From Winogradskyella sp. (GTDB taxonomy: Bacteria; Bacteroidota; Bacteroidia; Flavobacteriales; Flavobacteriaceae), in NCBI RefSeq assembly GCF_016744625.1, contig NZ_JADGDZ010000012.1, forward strand, positions 1-57,843: a stretch of DNA of 57,843 nt, written 5' to 3'. Made by a program: the position numbers and the translations under genes. The notes under the pieces were generated by a model. It made no database searches, was not told where the DNA came from, and saw only the letters and a list, made by a program, of their open reading frames with translations. Below are positions 50,015-57,751 of this stretch, piece after piece. The first letter of the stretch is position 1. Every line of letters begins with the position of its first letter.

Positions 50015-50046
50015 AAAAAGCCGAGATCCCTCAATCTCGGCTTTTC
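50015..50046 (+). terminator. Terminator of the AlkB gene
   Basis: Arms AAAAGCCGAGAT and ATCTCGGCTTTT, loop CCCTCA. Confidence 0.9.
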
Positions 50047-50246
50047 TAATTTGCTTTTTTACTATATTAAGCAGATTTAGGGTCTCTAAGTCAACATAAC
50101 ATAATGCAAATATTAATTAATTAATCCATTGAACTAAAAACTAAATTTTAGTACATGTCAAATATATAATTAGGTTTTAATTTCATCGCCTAAAAACACT
50201 ATTAATCGATGTAATGCGTTTAATTTTAACATTTGAAGATGAAATA

Positions 50247-50270
50247 ATGCATTTCATCGATGAAATGCAT
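50247..50270. promoter_or_regulatory. Perfect 24-base palindrome, probable operator
   Basis: ATGCATTTCATC directly followed by its exact reverse complement. It lacks a T-tract and is 113 bases upstream of the hydrolase ATG. Further half-site-like sequences (TTTCATCG, ATCGATG, AATGCGTTT) occur within 70 bases upstream. Confidence 0.6.
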
Positions 50271-50382
50271 ATGGTGAAAATTAAAATACCGTGTTTAATT
50301 ATAATAAATTGGTATAAATCTTGTTTCAAACTTATGGTATCAATTCAATATGAATTAACTTTAAACGCATTAAAAAATTAAA

Positions 50383-51309
50383 ATGAAGTCTTATTTAATT
50401 CTAGTTTTATCTTTAATTTTTTCCATTAGTTTTTGTCAAGAACAAACATATAATGAAAAAGAAGTGTCAATTTCAAAATGGATAGATGGTACATTATTAA
50501 GTCCCAATGATACTGAAAAACCAACCTTAGCAATACTAGTTGCAGATTCTGGTCCTACCAATCGTAACGGAAATCAGAATTTTCTTAAAAACAACTCTCT
50601 AAAAAAACTTGCCGAAGGATTAACTAACAATGGTATAGCAACATTTAGGTATGATAAGCGCATTGTAAAACAAATCCGTCAAGGTAAAGTAGATAAAAAT
50701 ATGATGTTTGATGACTTTATCAACGATGCCTCTGATGTCATTGATTATTTTAAAGATATAGAAAAGTACAGTGAAATTTATGTCATAGGTCATAGCCAAG
50801 GAAGTTTAGTTGGTATGATCGCTGCAAAAGATAAAGTTGACGGTTTTATTTCCCTTGCTGGATCTGGACAAAATATTGGAGATGTTTTAGTTGAACAAGC
50901 CACTAAAATGGCTCCTAAACTAGGAGAAGAAACACAACGAATAGTAGATCAATTAAAAGAAGGCAAAAGCGTAAACGATTATCCAGATGTTTTAGCCTCA
51001 TTATTTGGACCAGATTTACAACCTTTTATGATCAATTGGATGAAATACAGTCCCACAGAAACTATCAAAGAACTCAAAATGCCAATTCTGCTTATTAATG
51101 GAACAAAAGACCTTCAGGTTTCTGAGAGTGAAGCTGAGTTACTTAAAACTGCAAATGAAAAAGCAAAATTGATTATTATAGAAAACATGAATCATGTCTT
51201 GTTTGAAATTAAAGGAGATGATTTAGAAAACTCAAAATCCTATAATGAATCTTTTAGAGCAATCTCACCAAAATTAGTAACCAAGATTACTGAGTTTATA
51301 AAGTCTTAA
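50383..51309 (+). CDS. Exported alpha/beta hydrolase, 308 aa
   Basis: Signal peptide about 1-18 (ending SISFC, possibly a lipoprotein Cys). Alpha/beta hydrolase triad visible: Ser in GHSQGS, Asp in NGTKD and His in MNHVLFE. An RYDKR segment precedes the lid. It is the near relative of the protein at 53412 (shared YDKR, GHSQGSLV, LAG, NGTKD and NMNH blocks). Esterase or peptidase substrates are possible. Monocistronic; the palindromic operator and two repeat-like half sites upstream suggest that it is regulated. Confidence 0.9.
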   Translation: MKSYLILVLSLIFSISFCQEQTYNEKEVSISKWIDGTLLSPNDTEKPTLAILVADSGPTNRNGNQNFLKNNSLKKLAEGLTNNGIATFRYDKRIVKQIRQGKVDKNMMFDDFINDASDVIDYFKDIEKYSEIYVIGHSQGSLVGMIAAKDKVDGFISLAGSGQNIGDVLVEQATKMAPKLGEETQRIVDQLKEGKSVNDYPDVLASLFGPDLQPFMINWMKYSPTETIKELKMPILLINGTKDLQVSESEAELLKTANEKAKLIIIENMNHVLFEIKGDDLENSKSYNESFRAISPKLVTKITEFIKS

Positions 51310-51343
51310 ATTACATTACTCTTTATCTTTAATTGAAGTATTT

Positions 51344-51402
51344 CTGTCACATCAAGTGCAGTCGAGATGCTTATATATTCTCGATTACGCTAGAACTGAC
51401 AG
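51344..51402. repeat. Composite interspersed repeat: two inverted GTCGAGA halves
   Basis: Outer arms CTGTCA and TGACAG; inner arms AGTGCAGTCGAGA and TCTCGATTACGCT (with changes) around a loop of about 10 bases. It resembles the paired (REP/BIME-like) form; a single half of the same family lies within the E2 gene (8396). Confidence 0.7.
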
Positions 51403-51433
51403 TATAATACGAATGTAAAAAATCATTACAAAA

Positions 51434-51467
51434 TGAAAAAGCATCCCAACCACGAGATGCTTTTTTC
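51434..51467 (+). terminator. Terminator of the hydrolase gene
   Basis: Arms AAAAAGCATC and GATGCTTTTT around CCAACCACGA. Confidence 0.85.
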
Positions 51468-51640
51468 TAACTAACCAACCAAATGTAATGTTACGATTTT
51501 GTAGTGTGTTACGCTATGGCAACTATCGTAATATTCATTACGCTTAGTATATAACAAATGGTGTGCCAAACTTTATTTTCTGTTTTTTTTATAAAAATTG
51601 TAACAAAAACATCTATTCACATACTTATATATTATATCTT

Positions 51641-51663
51641 TATGATATCATTTTAATATCATA
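51641..51663. promoter_or_regulatory. Inverted repeat near the SPFH operon promoter
   Basis: TATGATAT (51641-51648) and ATATCATA (51656-51663), exact 8-base arms, 7-base spacer. It overlaps the last two bases of a TATCTTTA box (51635-51642) that could be the -7 element. It is 40 bases before the ATG at 51704. Confidence 0.45.
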
Positions 51664-51703
51664 CTGATTTATAATGATTATTAACCAATTAAATTTTTAG
51701 ATT

Positions 51704-52564
51704 ATGAAAGAAGAAAGAATCATCGTTCCAGCAAATGGCTACCTAATGCTATTGTCATTTTTAATATTATTCTTTGGAAGTATTGCACTAATACCAATAA
51801 CAGAAACAGGTTGGTCTGTATTTGGCATTGTTGCAGCACTTATATTAGCATTCGGGTTTTTAATGGTGCAGCCTAATGGCTCTAGAGTATTGCTTTTATT
51901 TGGTAAGTACGTTGGCACTATAAAAAAGAATGGCTTTTATTGGGTAAATCCTTTTTACACAAAAAAGAAGATTTCATTAAGAGCGAGTAATTTTGATAGT
52001 GAACGTCTTAAGGTTAATGATAAATTGGGTAACCCAATTATGATTAGTACAATTTTGGTATGGCGAGTACAAAACACATACAAAGCTGCTTTTGATGTAG
52101 ATAATTACGAAAACTTTGTACGAGTACAAACTGATGCTGCAGTTCGTAAACTAGCTAGTATGTATCCTTATGATAATTTTGCAGACGAAGGACTTGCTGA
52201 AGATATCACTTTACGATCTAGTGTAAATGAAGTAAGTAATGCATTAGAAAAAGAAATTGACGAGCGATTATCTATTGCTGGTATCGAAGTTTTAGAAGCA
52301 CGAATTGGATATTTAGCGTATGCACAAGAAATCGCTAATGCAATGTTAAAGCGCCAGCAAGCAACAGCAATCGTAGCCGCTAGACATAAAATTGTTGAAG
52401 GTGCTGTAAGTATGGTAGAAATGGCTATTGAAGAACTTAATAAAAAACAAGTTATAGATTTAGATGAAGAACGTAAAGCTGCAATGGTAAGTAATCTTAT
52501 GGTGGTGCTTTGTGGAGATAAAGATGCATCACCAGTATTAAATACTGGAACTCTGAGTCATTAA
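51704..52564 (+). CDS. SPFH (stomatin/prohibitin-flotillin-HflK/C) domain protein, 286 aa
   Basis: Two hydrophobic segments at the N terminus (about 14-34 and 38-58), then an SPFH domain (about 75-225; KKISLRASNFDSERLKVNDKLGNPIMI, FVRVQTDAAVRKLA) and a helical tail with IVEGAVSMVEMAIEEL. Such proteins scaffold membrane microdomains or regulate proteases such as FtsH. First gene of a tightly packed operon with a Gly-rich peptide, a DUF4177 peptide, a DUF1648 membrane protein, an alpha/beta hydrolase and an Arc-type protein. Preceded by an inverted repeat that may be an operator. Confidence 0.93.
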   Translation: MKEERIIVPANGYLMLLSFLILFFGSIALIPITETGWSVFGIVAALILAFGFLMVQPNGSRVLLLFGKYVGTIKKNGFYWVNPFYTKKKISLRASNFDSERLKVNDKLGNPIMISTILVWRVQNTYKAAFDVDNYENFVRVQTDAAVRKLASMYPYDNFADEGLAEDITLRSSVNEVSNALEKEIDERLSIAGIEVLEARIGYLAYAQEIANAMLKRQQATAIVAARHKIVEGAVSMVEMAIEELNKKQVIDLDEERKAAMVSNLMVVLCGDKDASPVLNTGTLSH

Positions 52565-52565
52565 T

Positions 52566-52748
52566 ATGAATAAAAATCAAACAATGAGTATCGCCTTAGG
52601 TAGTGCTTTTGGAACTAGCATTGGCACTACAATTGGCGCTGTAATTGATGACATAGCAATGAGTCTAGTATATGGTTCGTCAATAGGACTAATAATTGGT
52701 GTTATATTAGCATTAGTAGTATTTAAAGAAGATAAAACAAAAGAATAG
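52566..52748 (+). CDS. Small Gly-rich membrane peptide, 60 aa
   Basis: Starts 1 base after the SPFH stop. Residues about 8-50 are one long hydrophobic stretch with a Gly-zipper-like pattern (GSAFGTSIGTTIGAVID, GSSIGLIIGVILALVVF), possibly two transmembrane helices with a short turn. Unknown family. Conserved position within the SPFH operon suggests a membrane partner. Confidence 0.75.
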   Translation: MNKNQTMSIALGSAFGTSIGTTIGAVIDDIAMSLVYGSSIGLIIGVILALVVFKEDKTKE

Positions 52749-52749
52749 C

Positions 52750-52908
52750 ATGAAAGAATATAAAGTAATTCAACCAAGATTAGGTTTAAGAAATCGATTT
52801 CAAAAATATGAAGATCTATTAAATCAATATGCCAGGGAAGGATGGGAAGTAAAACATGTTGGGCAAAATTCACCTTTCATTATTTTAGAGAGGGACAAAA
52901 ACAGATAG
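52750..52908 (+). CDS. DUF4177-like small protein, 52 aa
   Basis: A 52-codon gene starting 1 base after the previous stop. Opening MKEYKVIQPRLG, middle EDLLNQYAREGWEVKHV and final FIILERDK give the short DUF4177 pattern (two strands, one helix, EGWE, final strand). Function unknown. Packed between the Gly-rich peptide and the DUF1648 gene (3-base gap), so translated as part of the operon. Confidence 0.82.
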   Translation: MKEYKVIQPRLGLRNRFQKYEDLLNQYAREGWEVKHVGQNSPFIILERDKNR

Positions 52909-52911
52909 AAC

Positions 52912-53412
52912 ATGAAGACCAATAGACCTATACTAAAAGTGCCTTTTCAAACTATAGATATTGTCATTGAACTAGCTTCAATTACGATACTAATTTTAAT
53001 GTGGATTCATCTCATAATAGAATATGGTAATTTACCAGAATCTGTAACATCTCATTTTAATGGTGCTGGTCAGCCAGATGATTATAGTAATAAGGTCATT
53101 TTATGGTTTTTGCCAACTTTAGCAGCAGTCTTATATATTGGTCTTTTTATATTGAGTCGTTTTCCACACCTTCATAATTATATGGTTAATATTACTGAAG
53201 AGAATGCATTAAAACAATATCGTTTTAGCACTAGATTATTACGCGTTATAAATTTTCTTTGCGCATTAATGTTTGCATATATTAATTACAAAATAATTAT
53301 TGGAGCCAAAAACAACGTATCAAATTTAGGTATAGGGTTTACAATTATTGTTGTTGGTGTTAGTATCCTTTTACCCATATTTATTTATGTATATCAAAAA
53401 AAATTAAAATAA
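52912..53412 (+). CDS. DUF1648 domain membrane protein, 166 aa
   Basis: Four hydrophobic segments (about 17-36, 62-80, 107-127, 138-158). Between the first two lies the DUF1648 signature LPESVTSHFNGAGQPDDYSNK. DUF1648 proteins resemble the SdpI-type immunity and signalling proteins, but the full SdpI domain is not evident. Fourth gene of the SPFH operon; its last base overlaps the next ATG. Confidence 0.85.
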   Translation: MKTNRPILKVPFQTIDIVIELASITILILMWIHLIIEYGNLPESVTSHFNGAGQPDDYSNKVILWFLPTLAAVLYIGLFILSRFPHLHNYMVNITEENALKQYRFSTRLLRVINFLCALMFAYINYKIIIGAKNNVSNLGIGFTIIVVGVSILLPIFIYVYQKKLK

Positions 53413-54377
53413 TGAATCAGTTAAAATTCATGCTAGTAGCTTTTTTGCTAACGTTTCAGTCTTATTCTCAGTCAGAAATTATTGAAGAAGAAATTCTTAT
53501 AAAAAATGACAGTATTCAATTACCAGGAACATTAACTTACGATAAAGCCTTAGATAAGCAACCACTTATTATTTACATACATGGCTCTGGTAAAGTAGAT
53601 AGAAACGGAAACCAAAAAGATGCAAATGTTTCTGCAAATTATATAAAACTACTCTCAGATAGTCTTACTATAAGAGGAATTGCTTTTTATAGATATGATA
53701 AACGCACCTCTAAGATGAGCAACTTAATGCAGCTAACAAGTATGGAAGCTATTAAGCGCGAATTAACTTTAGATAAATTCGTTGAAGATGCCAAATTAGC
53801 TATCAATAAATTTAAGGAAGATCCGCGTTTTTCAGGAGTTACACTTATAGGACACAGTCAAGGTTCGTTAGTTGCAATGTTAGCTTCAGAAGCAGGAATA
53901 AATAAATATATTTCATTAGCAGGACCAGCAAAATCTTTTGATATATCTTTAATAAAACAGTTGAGACTTCAACTTAGTGATTCTATTGTAGATATTGTTG
54001 ACAATCATTTTAAGGAATTAAAAGCAACAGGGAATATTAAAAAAGTAGATCCAGATCCTACAATAAGTATTTTATTTAGCAAGGCTAATCTCCCTTTCAT
54101 AAGGTCTTGGTCAGTTTATATCCCTACAGAAGAAATAAAAAAAGTAAAGGTTCCTACTTTGATTCTGAATGGCACTAAAGACAATCAAGTTTTAGAAGAA
54201 GATGCAAAAGCCTTACATAAAGCAAAGCCAGATGCAGAGTTTCTTATGATTGAAAATATGAATCATCCATTGAAAACCGTAACCAATGATGAAGACAATG
54301 AAAAATCACTTTATTCACCGGATTTTCCATTGTCAGAAGAATTAATAAGCGTGATAACAGAATTTATAAAGAAATAA
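53412..54377 (+). CDS. Exported alpha/beta hydrolase, 321 aa, in the SPFH operon
   Basis: Signal peptide 1-19 (MNQLKFMLVAFLLTFQSYSQ). Catalytic Ser in GHSQGS, Asp in NGTKD, His in MNHPLK; HGSGKVDRNGNQ is an oxyanion-type loop. A relative of the protein at 50383, probably by duplication, with the SPFH genes now between them. Begins 1 base before the end of the DUF1648 gene (ATGA-like overlap). Substrate unknown. Confidence 0.9.
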   Translation: MNQLKFMLVAFLLTFQSYSQSEIIEEEILIKNDSIQLPGTLTYDKALDKQPLIIYIHGSGKVDRNGNQKDANVSANYIKLLSDSLTIRGIAFYRYDKRTSKMSNLMQLTSMEAIKRELTLDKFVEDAKLAINKFKEDPRFSGVTLIGHSQGSLVAMLASEAGINKYISLAGPAKSFDISLIKQLRLQLSDSIVDIVDNHFKELKATGNIKKVDPDPTISILFSKANLPFIRSWSVYIPTEEIKKVKVPTLILNGTKDNQVLEEDAKALHKAKPDAEFLMIENMNHPLKTVTNDEDNEKSLYSPDFPLSEELISVITEFIKK

Positions 54378-54383
54378 AAAGCA

Positions 54384-54563
54384 ATGTCTAAAAAGAAAGC
54401 CTTTGCATTACGAATCAATGAAGAGATGCTGAAAGCCGTTGAAAAATGGGCTTCAGATGAGTTTCGTAGTACTAACGGTCAAATAGAATGGATGCTAATG
54501 CAATATTTAAGAGAGCATAATAAACAACCCAAAAAGAAAGACAATCCTAAAGATGAAAAGTGA
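54384..54563 (+). CDS. Arc-type ribbon-helix-helix small DNA-binding protein, 59 aa
   Basis: A 59-codon gene 6 bases after the hydrolase. Residues 5-44 fit a ribbon-helix-helix: a short strand (KAFALRIN), helix 1 (EEMLKAVEKWASDEF), the turn STNGQ and helix 2 (IEWMLMQYLREH); the tail is Lys-rich. Arc-type genes often end SPFH operons. As a dimer it may repress this operon, perhaps at the 51641-51663 inverted repeat; this is inference. Followed by a terminator. Confidence 0.8.
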   Translation: MSKKKAFALRINEEMLKAVEKWASDEFRSTNGQIEWMLMQYLREHNKQPKKKDNPKDEK

Positions 54564-54585
54564 CCGTTTCCGATCACTTTTTTTA
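54555..54585 (+). terminator. Terminator of the SPFH operon
   Basis: AAAAGTGA and ATCACTTTTT arms around CCGTTTCCG; the left arm overlaps the Arc-type stop codon. Seven T. Confidence 0.85.
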
Positions 54586-54630
54586 TGTGTTTAATTTTGG
54601 TATTTTGCACATTCTAAACTCATCCTAACT

Positions 54631-55941
54631 ATGGACACTACACCAATAATTACCGACGATACTATTGTTTTTGGACTCTTAATGCTTGCATTAGGGTTTG
54701 TCTTTTTAACAGAATCTATAAAAACAGGATTTTGGTCAAAGTTTTACAAAATCGTCCCTGGATTATTTATGGCATATATGTTACCTGCTATTTTAACAAC
54801 AACAGGTTTAATTTCACCAGAATGGATATCAATTTCAGAAACAGGTGTAGAAACTGAACATAGTTCTAGTCTGTATTATATGGCCAGCCGTTATTTGTTA
54901 CCTGCAGCTCTGGTTTTAATGACCTTAAGCATCGATTTAAAAGCGGTTTTTAATTTAGGTTGGAAAGCTCTAGTAATGTTCTTTACTGGAACTTTAGGTA
55001 TAGTTATTGGTGGACCTATCGCAATTTTGCTTATAGCAACCTTTTCCCCAGAAACTGTTGGAGGTATTGGTCCAGATGCGGTTTGGAGAGGACTTTCTAC
55101 ACTAGCTGGAAGCTGGATTGGTGGTGGTGCTAACCAAACAGCAATGTTAGAAATTTATGGTTATAACCAAGCTAAATACGGAGCAATGGTCTTTGTAGAT
55201 ATCGTTGTAGCTAATTTGTGGATGGCTATTATTTTAATAGGAATAGGAAAAAGAAATCGAATTAATAAATGGTTAAAAGCAGATACATCATCGATAGAAG
55301 AACTTAAAGAGAAAATGTCAACGTTTTCGGAAAAAGTAAAACGAAACCCTTCGCTTACTGATATTATGATTATTGGAGCCATTGCTTTTGGTACAGTAAG
55401 TATTGCTCATTTATGTTCAAACTTTATGGCACCCTTCTTTAAAGATTTAGTCACAGGTATTGAATCACCAACAACACGAAACATATTTACATTCTTGGGC
55501 TCAAAATTCTTTTGGATGATAAGTATTGCAACACTAATTGCTATTCTATTATCTAATACTAAAGCTAAAAATTATGAAGGCGCTGGAGCTAGTAAATTCG
55601 GAAGCGTATTCATTTATATACTTGTAGCAACAATTGGTATGAAAATGGACTTAACACTCATTTTTGATAATGTTGGTCTTATAGCCATTGGTGTTGTATG
55701 GATGACAATACATGCTTTACTTTTAATTGGTGTTGCTAAATTAATTAAAGCTCCTTATTTCTTTTTAGCTGTAGGTAGTCAAGCCAATGTTGGTGGTGCT
55801 GCTTCTGCTCCTATTGTAGCGTCAGCTTTTCACCCTTCTTTGGCAACTGTTGGTGTACTACTTGCTGTTTTTGGTTATGCTATCGGAACTATTGCCGCCA
55901 TAGGCTGCACAATTTTAATGGAATTAGCCGCAGCTGGTTAG
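54631..55941 (+). CDS. DUF819 family membrane protein, 436 aa
   Basis: About ten to twelve hydrophobic segments in an inverted-repeat-like layout. Typical family stretches: GIGPDAVWRGLSTLAGSWIGGGANQTAM in the first half and VGSQANVGGAASAPIVASAF in the second, each with Gly-rich substrate-loop patterns as in sodium-dependent carrier folds. DUF819 proteins are probable transporters (YjcL-like) of unknown substrate. Single gene, after the SPFH operon terminator. Confidence 0.92.
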   Translation: MDTTPIITDDTIVFGLLMLALGFVFLTESIKTGFWSKFYKIVPGLFMAYMLPAILTTTGLISPEWISISETGVETEHSSSLYYMASRYLLPAALVLMTLSIDLKAVFNLGWKALVMFFTGTLGIVIGGPIAILLIATFSPETVGGIGPDAVWRGLSTLAGSWIGGGANQTAMLEIYGYNQAKYGAMVFVDIVVANLWMAIILIGIGKRNRINKWLKADTSSIEELKEKMSTFSEKVKRNPSLTDIMIIGAIAFGTVSIAHLCSNFMAPFFKDLVTGIESPTTRNIFTFLGSKFFWMISIATLIAILLSNTKAKNYEGAGASKFGSVFIYILVATIGMKMDLTLIFDNVGLIAIGVVWMTIHALLLIGVAKLIKAPYFFLAVGSQANVGGAASAPIVASAFHPSLATVGVLLAVFGYAIGTIAAIGCTILMELAAAG

Positions 55942-55994
55942 TAATTTTAAAACTATTGTAAGATATTTGCGCACCTAATTATTTTAAACACAAC

Positions 55995-56708
55995 ATGACG
56001 AAATTAAATAAAGCCCTAAGTCTCATTATTCTAGCACTGATAGTAGTCTCTTGTAGTAAAGACAAAGAAGCTAACTTCACATTAAAAGGCAGTGTAAAAG
56101 GGCTTAAGAAAGGCGTGGTTTATCTCCAAAAAAATGGTGACTCAACTTCTATCATAGATTTGGATTCTTTGGTCATAACTGGTCAGTCAGAATTTACTTT
56201 AAAAACCAATATAGAAGAACCAATTATACTATATCTAAAGTTATTTAAGAATGACGGAGAAGAACATTACATTCCATTTTTTGCAGATAAAGGTGTAACC
56301 AAAATTGAGACAACATTAAAGAAATTTAATTATGATTCGAAAATTACAGGCTCTAAACAACAAGAACTTTTAAATGAATACACAGATATAATGTCTCAGT
56401 TCAATAATCAAAATTTAGAATTGATTGAAGCAAATTTCTTAGCACAAAAAGCTAACGATAGCATAGCAGTAGACTCTTTAAATAAGCAATCAGAAAAACT
56501 TATAAAACGTAAATACGCTTACACTATTCAGTTTGCAATGAATAATAAGGATAATGAAATTGCTCCATATTTAGCATTGTATGAAATTCCTTCTGCAAAT
56601 CCAATTTATATCGATTCGGTTTATAATGGTTTAACCGATAACATTAAAAATTCATACTACGGAAAGAAGCTCAACGAAGTTATAGCTAATAGAAAGCTTG
56701 TAGAATAA
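55995..56708 (+). CDS. DUF4369 domain lipoprotein, 237 aa
   Basis: Lipoprotein signal (ALIVVSCSKDK, Cys20). Residues about 26-120 are a DUF4369 domain (FTLKGSVKGLKKGVVYLQK, LDSLVITGQSEFTLKTNI), the beta-rich N-terminal domain that usually precedes a thioredoxin-like domain in Bacteroidota. Here no thioredoxin follows; the rest is a helical stretch of about 110 residues. Likely an outer-membrane-attached protein of the periplasm, perhaps a truncated relative of TlpA-type reductases. GATATTTG (55962-55969) may be its -7 element. Confidence 0.87.
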   Translation: MTKLNKALSLIILALIVVSCSKDKEANFTLKGSVKGLKKGVVYLQKNGDSTSIIDLDSLVITGQSEFTLKTNIEEPIILYLKLFKNDGEEHYIPFFADKGVTKIETTLKKFNYDSKITGSKQQELLNEYTDIMSQFNNQNLELIEANFLAQKANDSIAVDSLNKQSEKLIKRKYAYTIQFAMNNKDNEIAPYLALYEIPSANPIYIDSVYNGLTDNIKNSYYGKKLNEVIANRKLVE

Positions 56709-56756
56709 AATAGTCTCATTTTTGCGTTGTATCATGACTTAAAAAAGTTCTAACAA

Positions 56757-57218
56757 ATGAAATTTAGAAAAGCGATAAAAAATGATATTTCAAAGATAGT
56801 TGAAATGATTGCTGATGATGAACTAGGAAAGGAAAGAGAAAATTTTAAAAACCCACTACCAGATAGTTATTTAAATGCATTCGAGAAAATAGATTCAGAT
56901 CAAAATCAAGAGCTCATTGTTGTAGAGAATGACAATTTAGAAATCATTGGAACTTTGCAGCTTACATTTATTCAATATTTAACCTATCAAGGAGGAGTAA
57001 GGGCTCAAATTGAAGCTGTAAGAATTAGAAAAGACCAAAGAGGTCTTGGGCTTGGAAAAACAATGTTCAAATGGGCTATTGAACGTGCAAAAACTCGAAA
57101 AGCGCATTTGTTACAATTAACTACAGATAAAAAAAGACCTGAAGCCATAAAATTTTATGAGGCCTTAGGTTTTAAAGATTCTCATGAAGGCATGAAAATG
57201 CACTTCACAAATAGTTGA
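56757..57218 (+). CDS. GNAT family N-acetyltransferase, 153 aa
   Basis: Typical GNAT fold: FRKAIKNDISKI start, IIGTLQLTFIQYLTYQGGVRAQIEAVRI middle strands, the acetyl-CoA pyrophosphate loop QRGLGLGK, and C-terminal LTTDKKRPEAIKFYEALGF. Acceptor unknown. CATTTTTG (56717-56724) is a one-mismatch -7 box upstream. Followed by a terminator and then the tRNA gene on the other strand. Confidence 0.93.
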   Translation: MKFRKAIKNDISKIVEMIADDELGKERENFKNPLPDSYLNAFEKIDSDQNQELIVVENDNLEIIGTLQLTFIQYLTYQGGVRAQIEAVRIRKDQRGLGLGKTMFKWAIERAKTRKAHLLQLTTDKKRPEAIKFYEALGFKDSHEGMKMHFTNS

Positions 57219-57248
57219 AACTTAGCGTATCTAACAAAGACTTAAACA

Positions 57249-57285
57249 AAAAAACTCTAACTACTTAACTAAGTAATTAGAGTTT
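57249..57285. terminator. Terminator-like hairpin between the acetyltransferase gene and tRNA-Thr
   Basis: Arms AAACTCTAA(C)TACTTA and TAAGTAATTAGAGTTT. The minus strand has a T-run after the stem, so it can end the tRNA transcript; it can also end the acetyltransferase transcript. Confidence 0.7.
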
Positions 57286-57292
57286 ATACTTT

Positions 57293-57369
57293 TGGAGCCG
57301 ATGGAGGGACTCGAACCCACGACCTGCTGATTACAAATCAGCTGCTCTAGCCAGCTGAGCTACATCGGC
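57293..57369 (-). tRNA. tRNA-Thr, anticodon TGT
   Basis: On the minus strand the acceptor stem GCCGATG (from 57369) pairs with CATCGGC; D arm with GCTCAGCTGG; anticodon arm CTGATTTGTAATCAG with loop TTTGTAA and anticodon TGT; T arm GTGGGTTCGAGTCCC; discriminator T and encoded CCA at 57295-57293. It reads threonine ACN codons, mainly ACA. All four arms are complete. Confidence 0.97.
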
Positions 57370-57409
57370 AAAAATAGTTGCAAATTTAAATTGAAACTTG
57401 CAATCTCTT

Positions 57410-57679
57410 TTATTTTAATTTGTTGATTTTTTCGATAAGACCTCTACCCTTTGATTCCAAATCACCACTAATAGCCTTAAAGTGTGCTTTTTTGTTCTCG
57501 ACACTTCTATCATTAACACGAGTAATAAGCTCATCAAATGTTGCGATAGCCTCGTCAATAACAGCATCACTCTCTTTTGTTGGCTTTTCAGCATTTGCTA
57601 GTTCCCAAACGTAAACTGCTTCAATGATATCTCCTAAAACGTAGTTTATATCTTTCTTTAAATCTCTTTTATTAGCCAT
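57410..57679 (-). CDS. Hypothetical small helical protein, 89 aa
   Basis: Not a named family that I know. It is acidic-basic balanced, probably all-helical (MANKRDLKKDINYVLGDIIE, then a Pro-containing turn KPTKESDA, and two more helices). No signal peptide or membrane segment. It lies upstream of the tRNA on the same strand; gap about 40 bases. A cytoplasmic protein conserved in flavobacteria is plausible. Confidence 0.75.
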   Translation of the reverse strand: MANKRDLKKDINYVLGDIIEAVYVWELANAEKPTKESDAVIDEAIATFDELITRVNDRSVENKKAHFKAISGDLESKGRGLIEKINKLK

Positions 57680-57751
57680 AATAGTTCTATTTTTATAGGT
57701 GCAAAAATACTAAATCCTTTTAGTTTTTTTATTGAATTTTATTTGAAGTTT

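Larger units (their letters stand above)
50010..50382. other. Intergenic region of about 370 bases with a terminator and operator-like palindrome
   Basis: After the AlkB terminator (50015-50046), AT-rich sequence holds partial repeats of TTTCATCG and ATCGATG (50180-50215), the 24-base palindrome at 50247-50270 and about 110 bases of leader. No protein gene is visible. Confidence 0.6.
51310..51703. other. Intergenic region of about 390 bases ahead of the SPFH operon
   Basis: Holds the composite repeat 51344-51402, the terminator 51434-51467, four TTACG(C/A) words (51491, 51509, inverse at 51527, 51538) and the inverted repeat 51641-51663. No protein gene. Confidence 0.6.

Noticed and set aside
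51598-51625. TTGTAAC upstream of the SPFH operon as a further ECF site
   Set aside because: No CGTC at the expected distance (the sequence there reads ATAC), so it lacks the -10 half.
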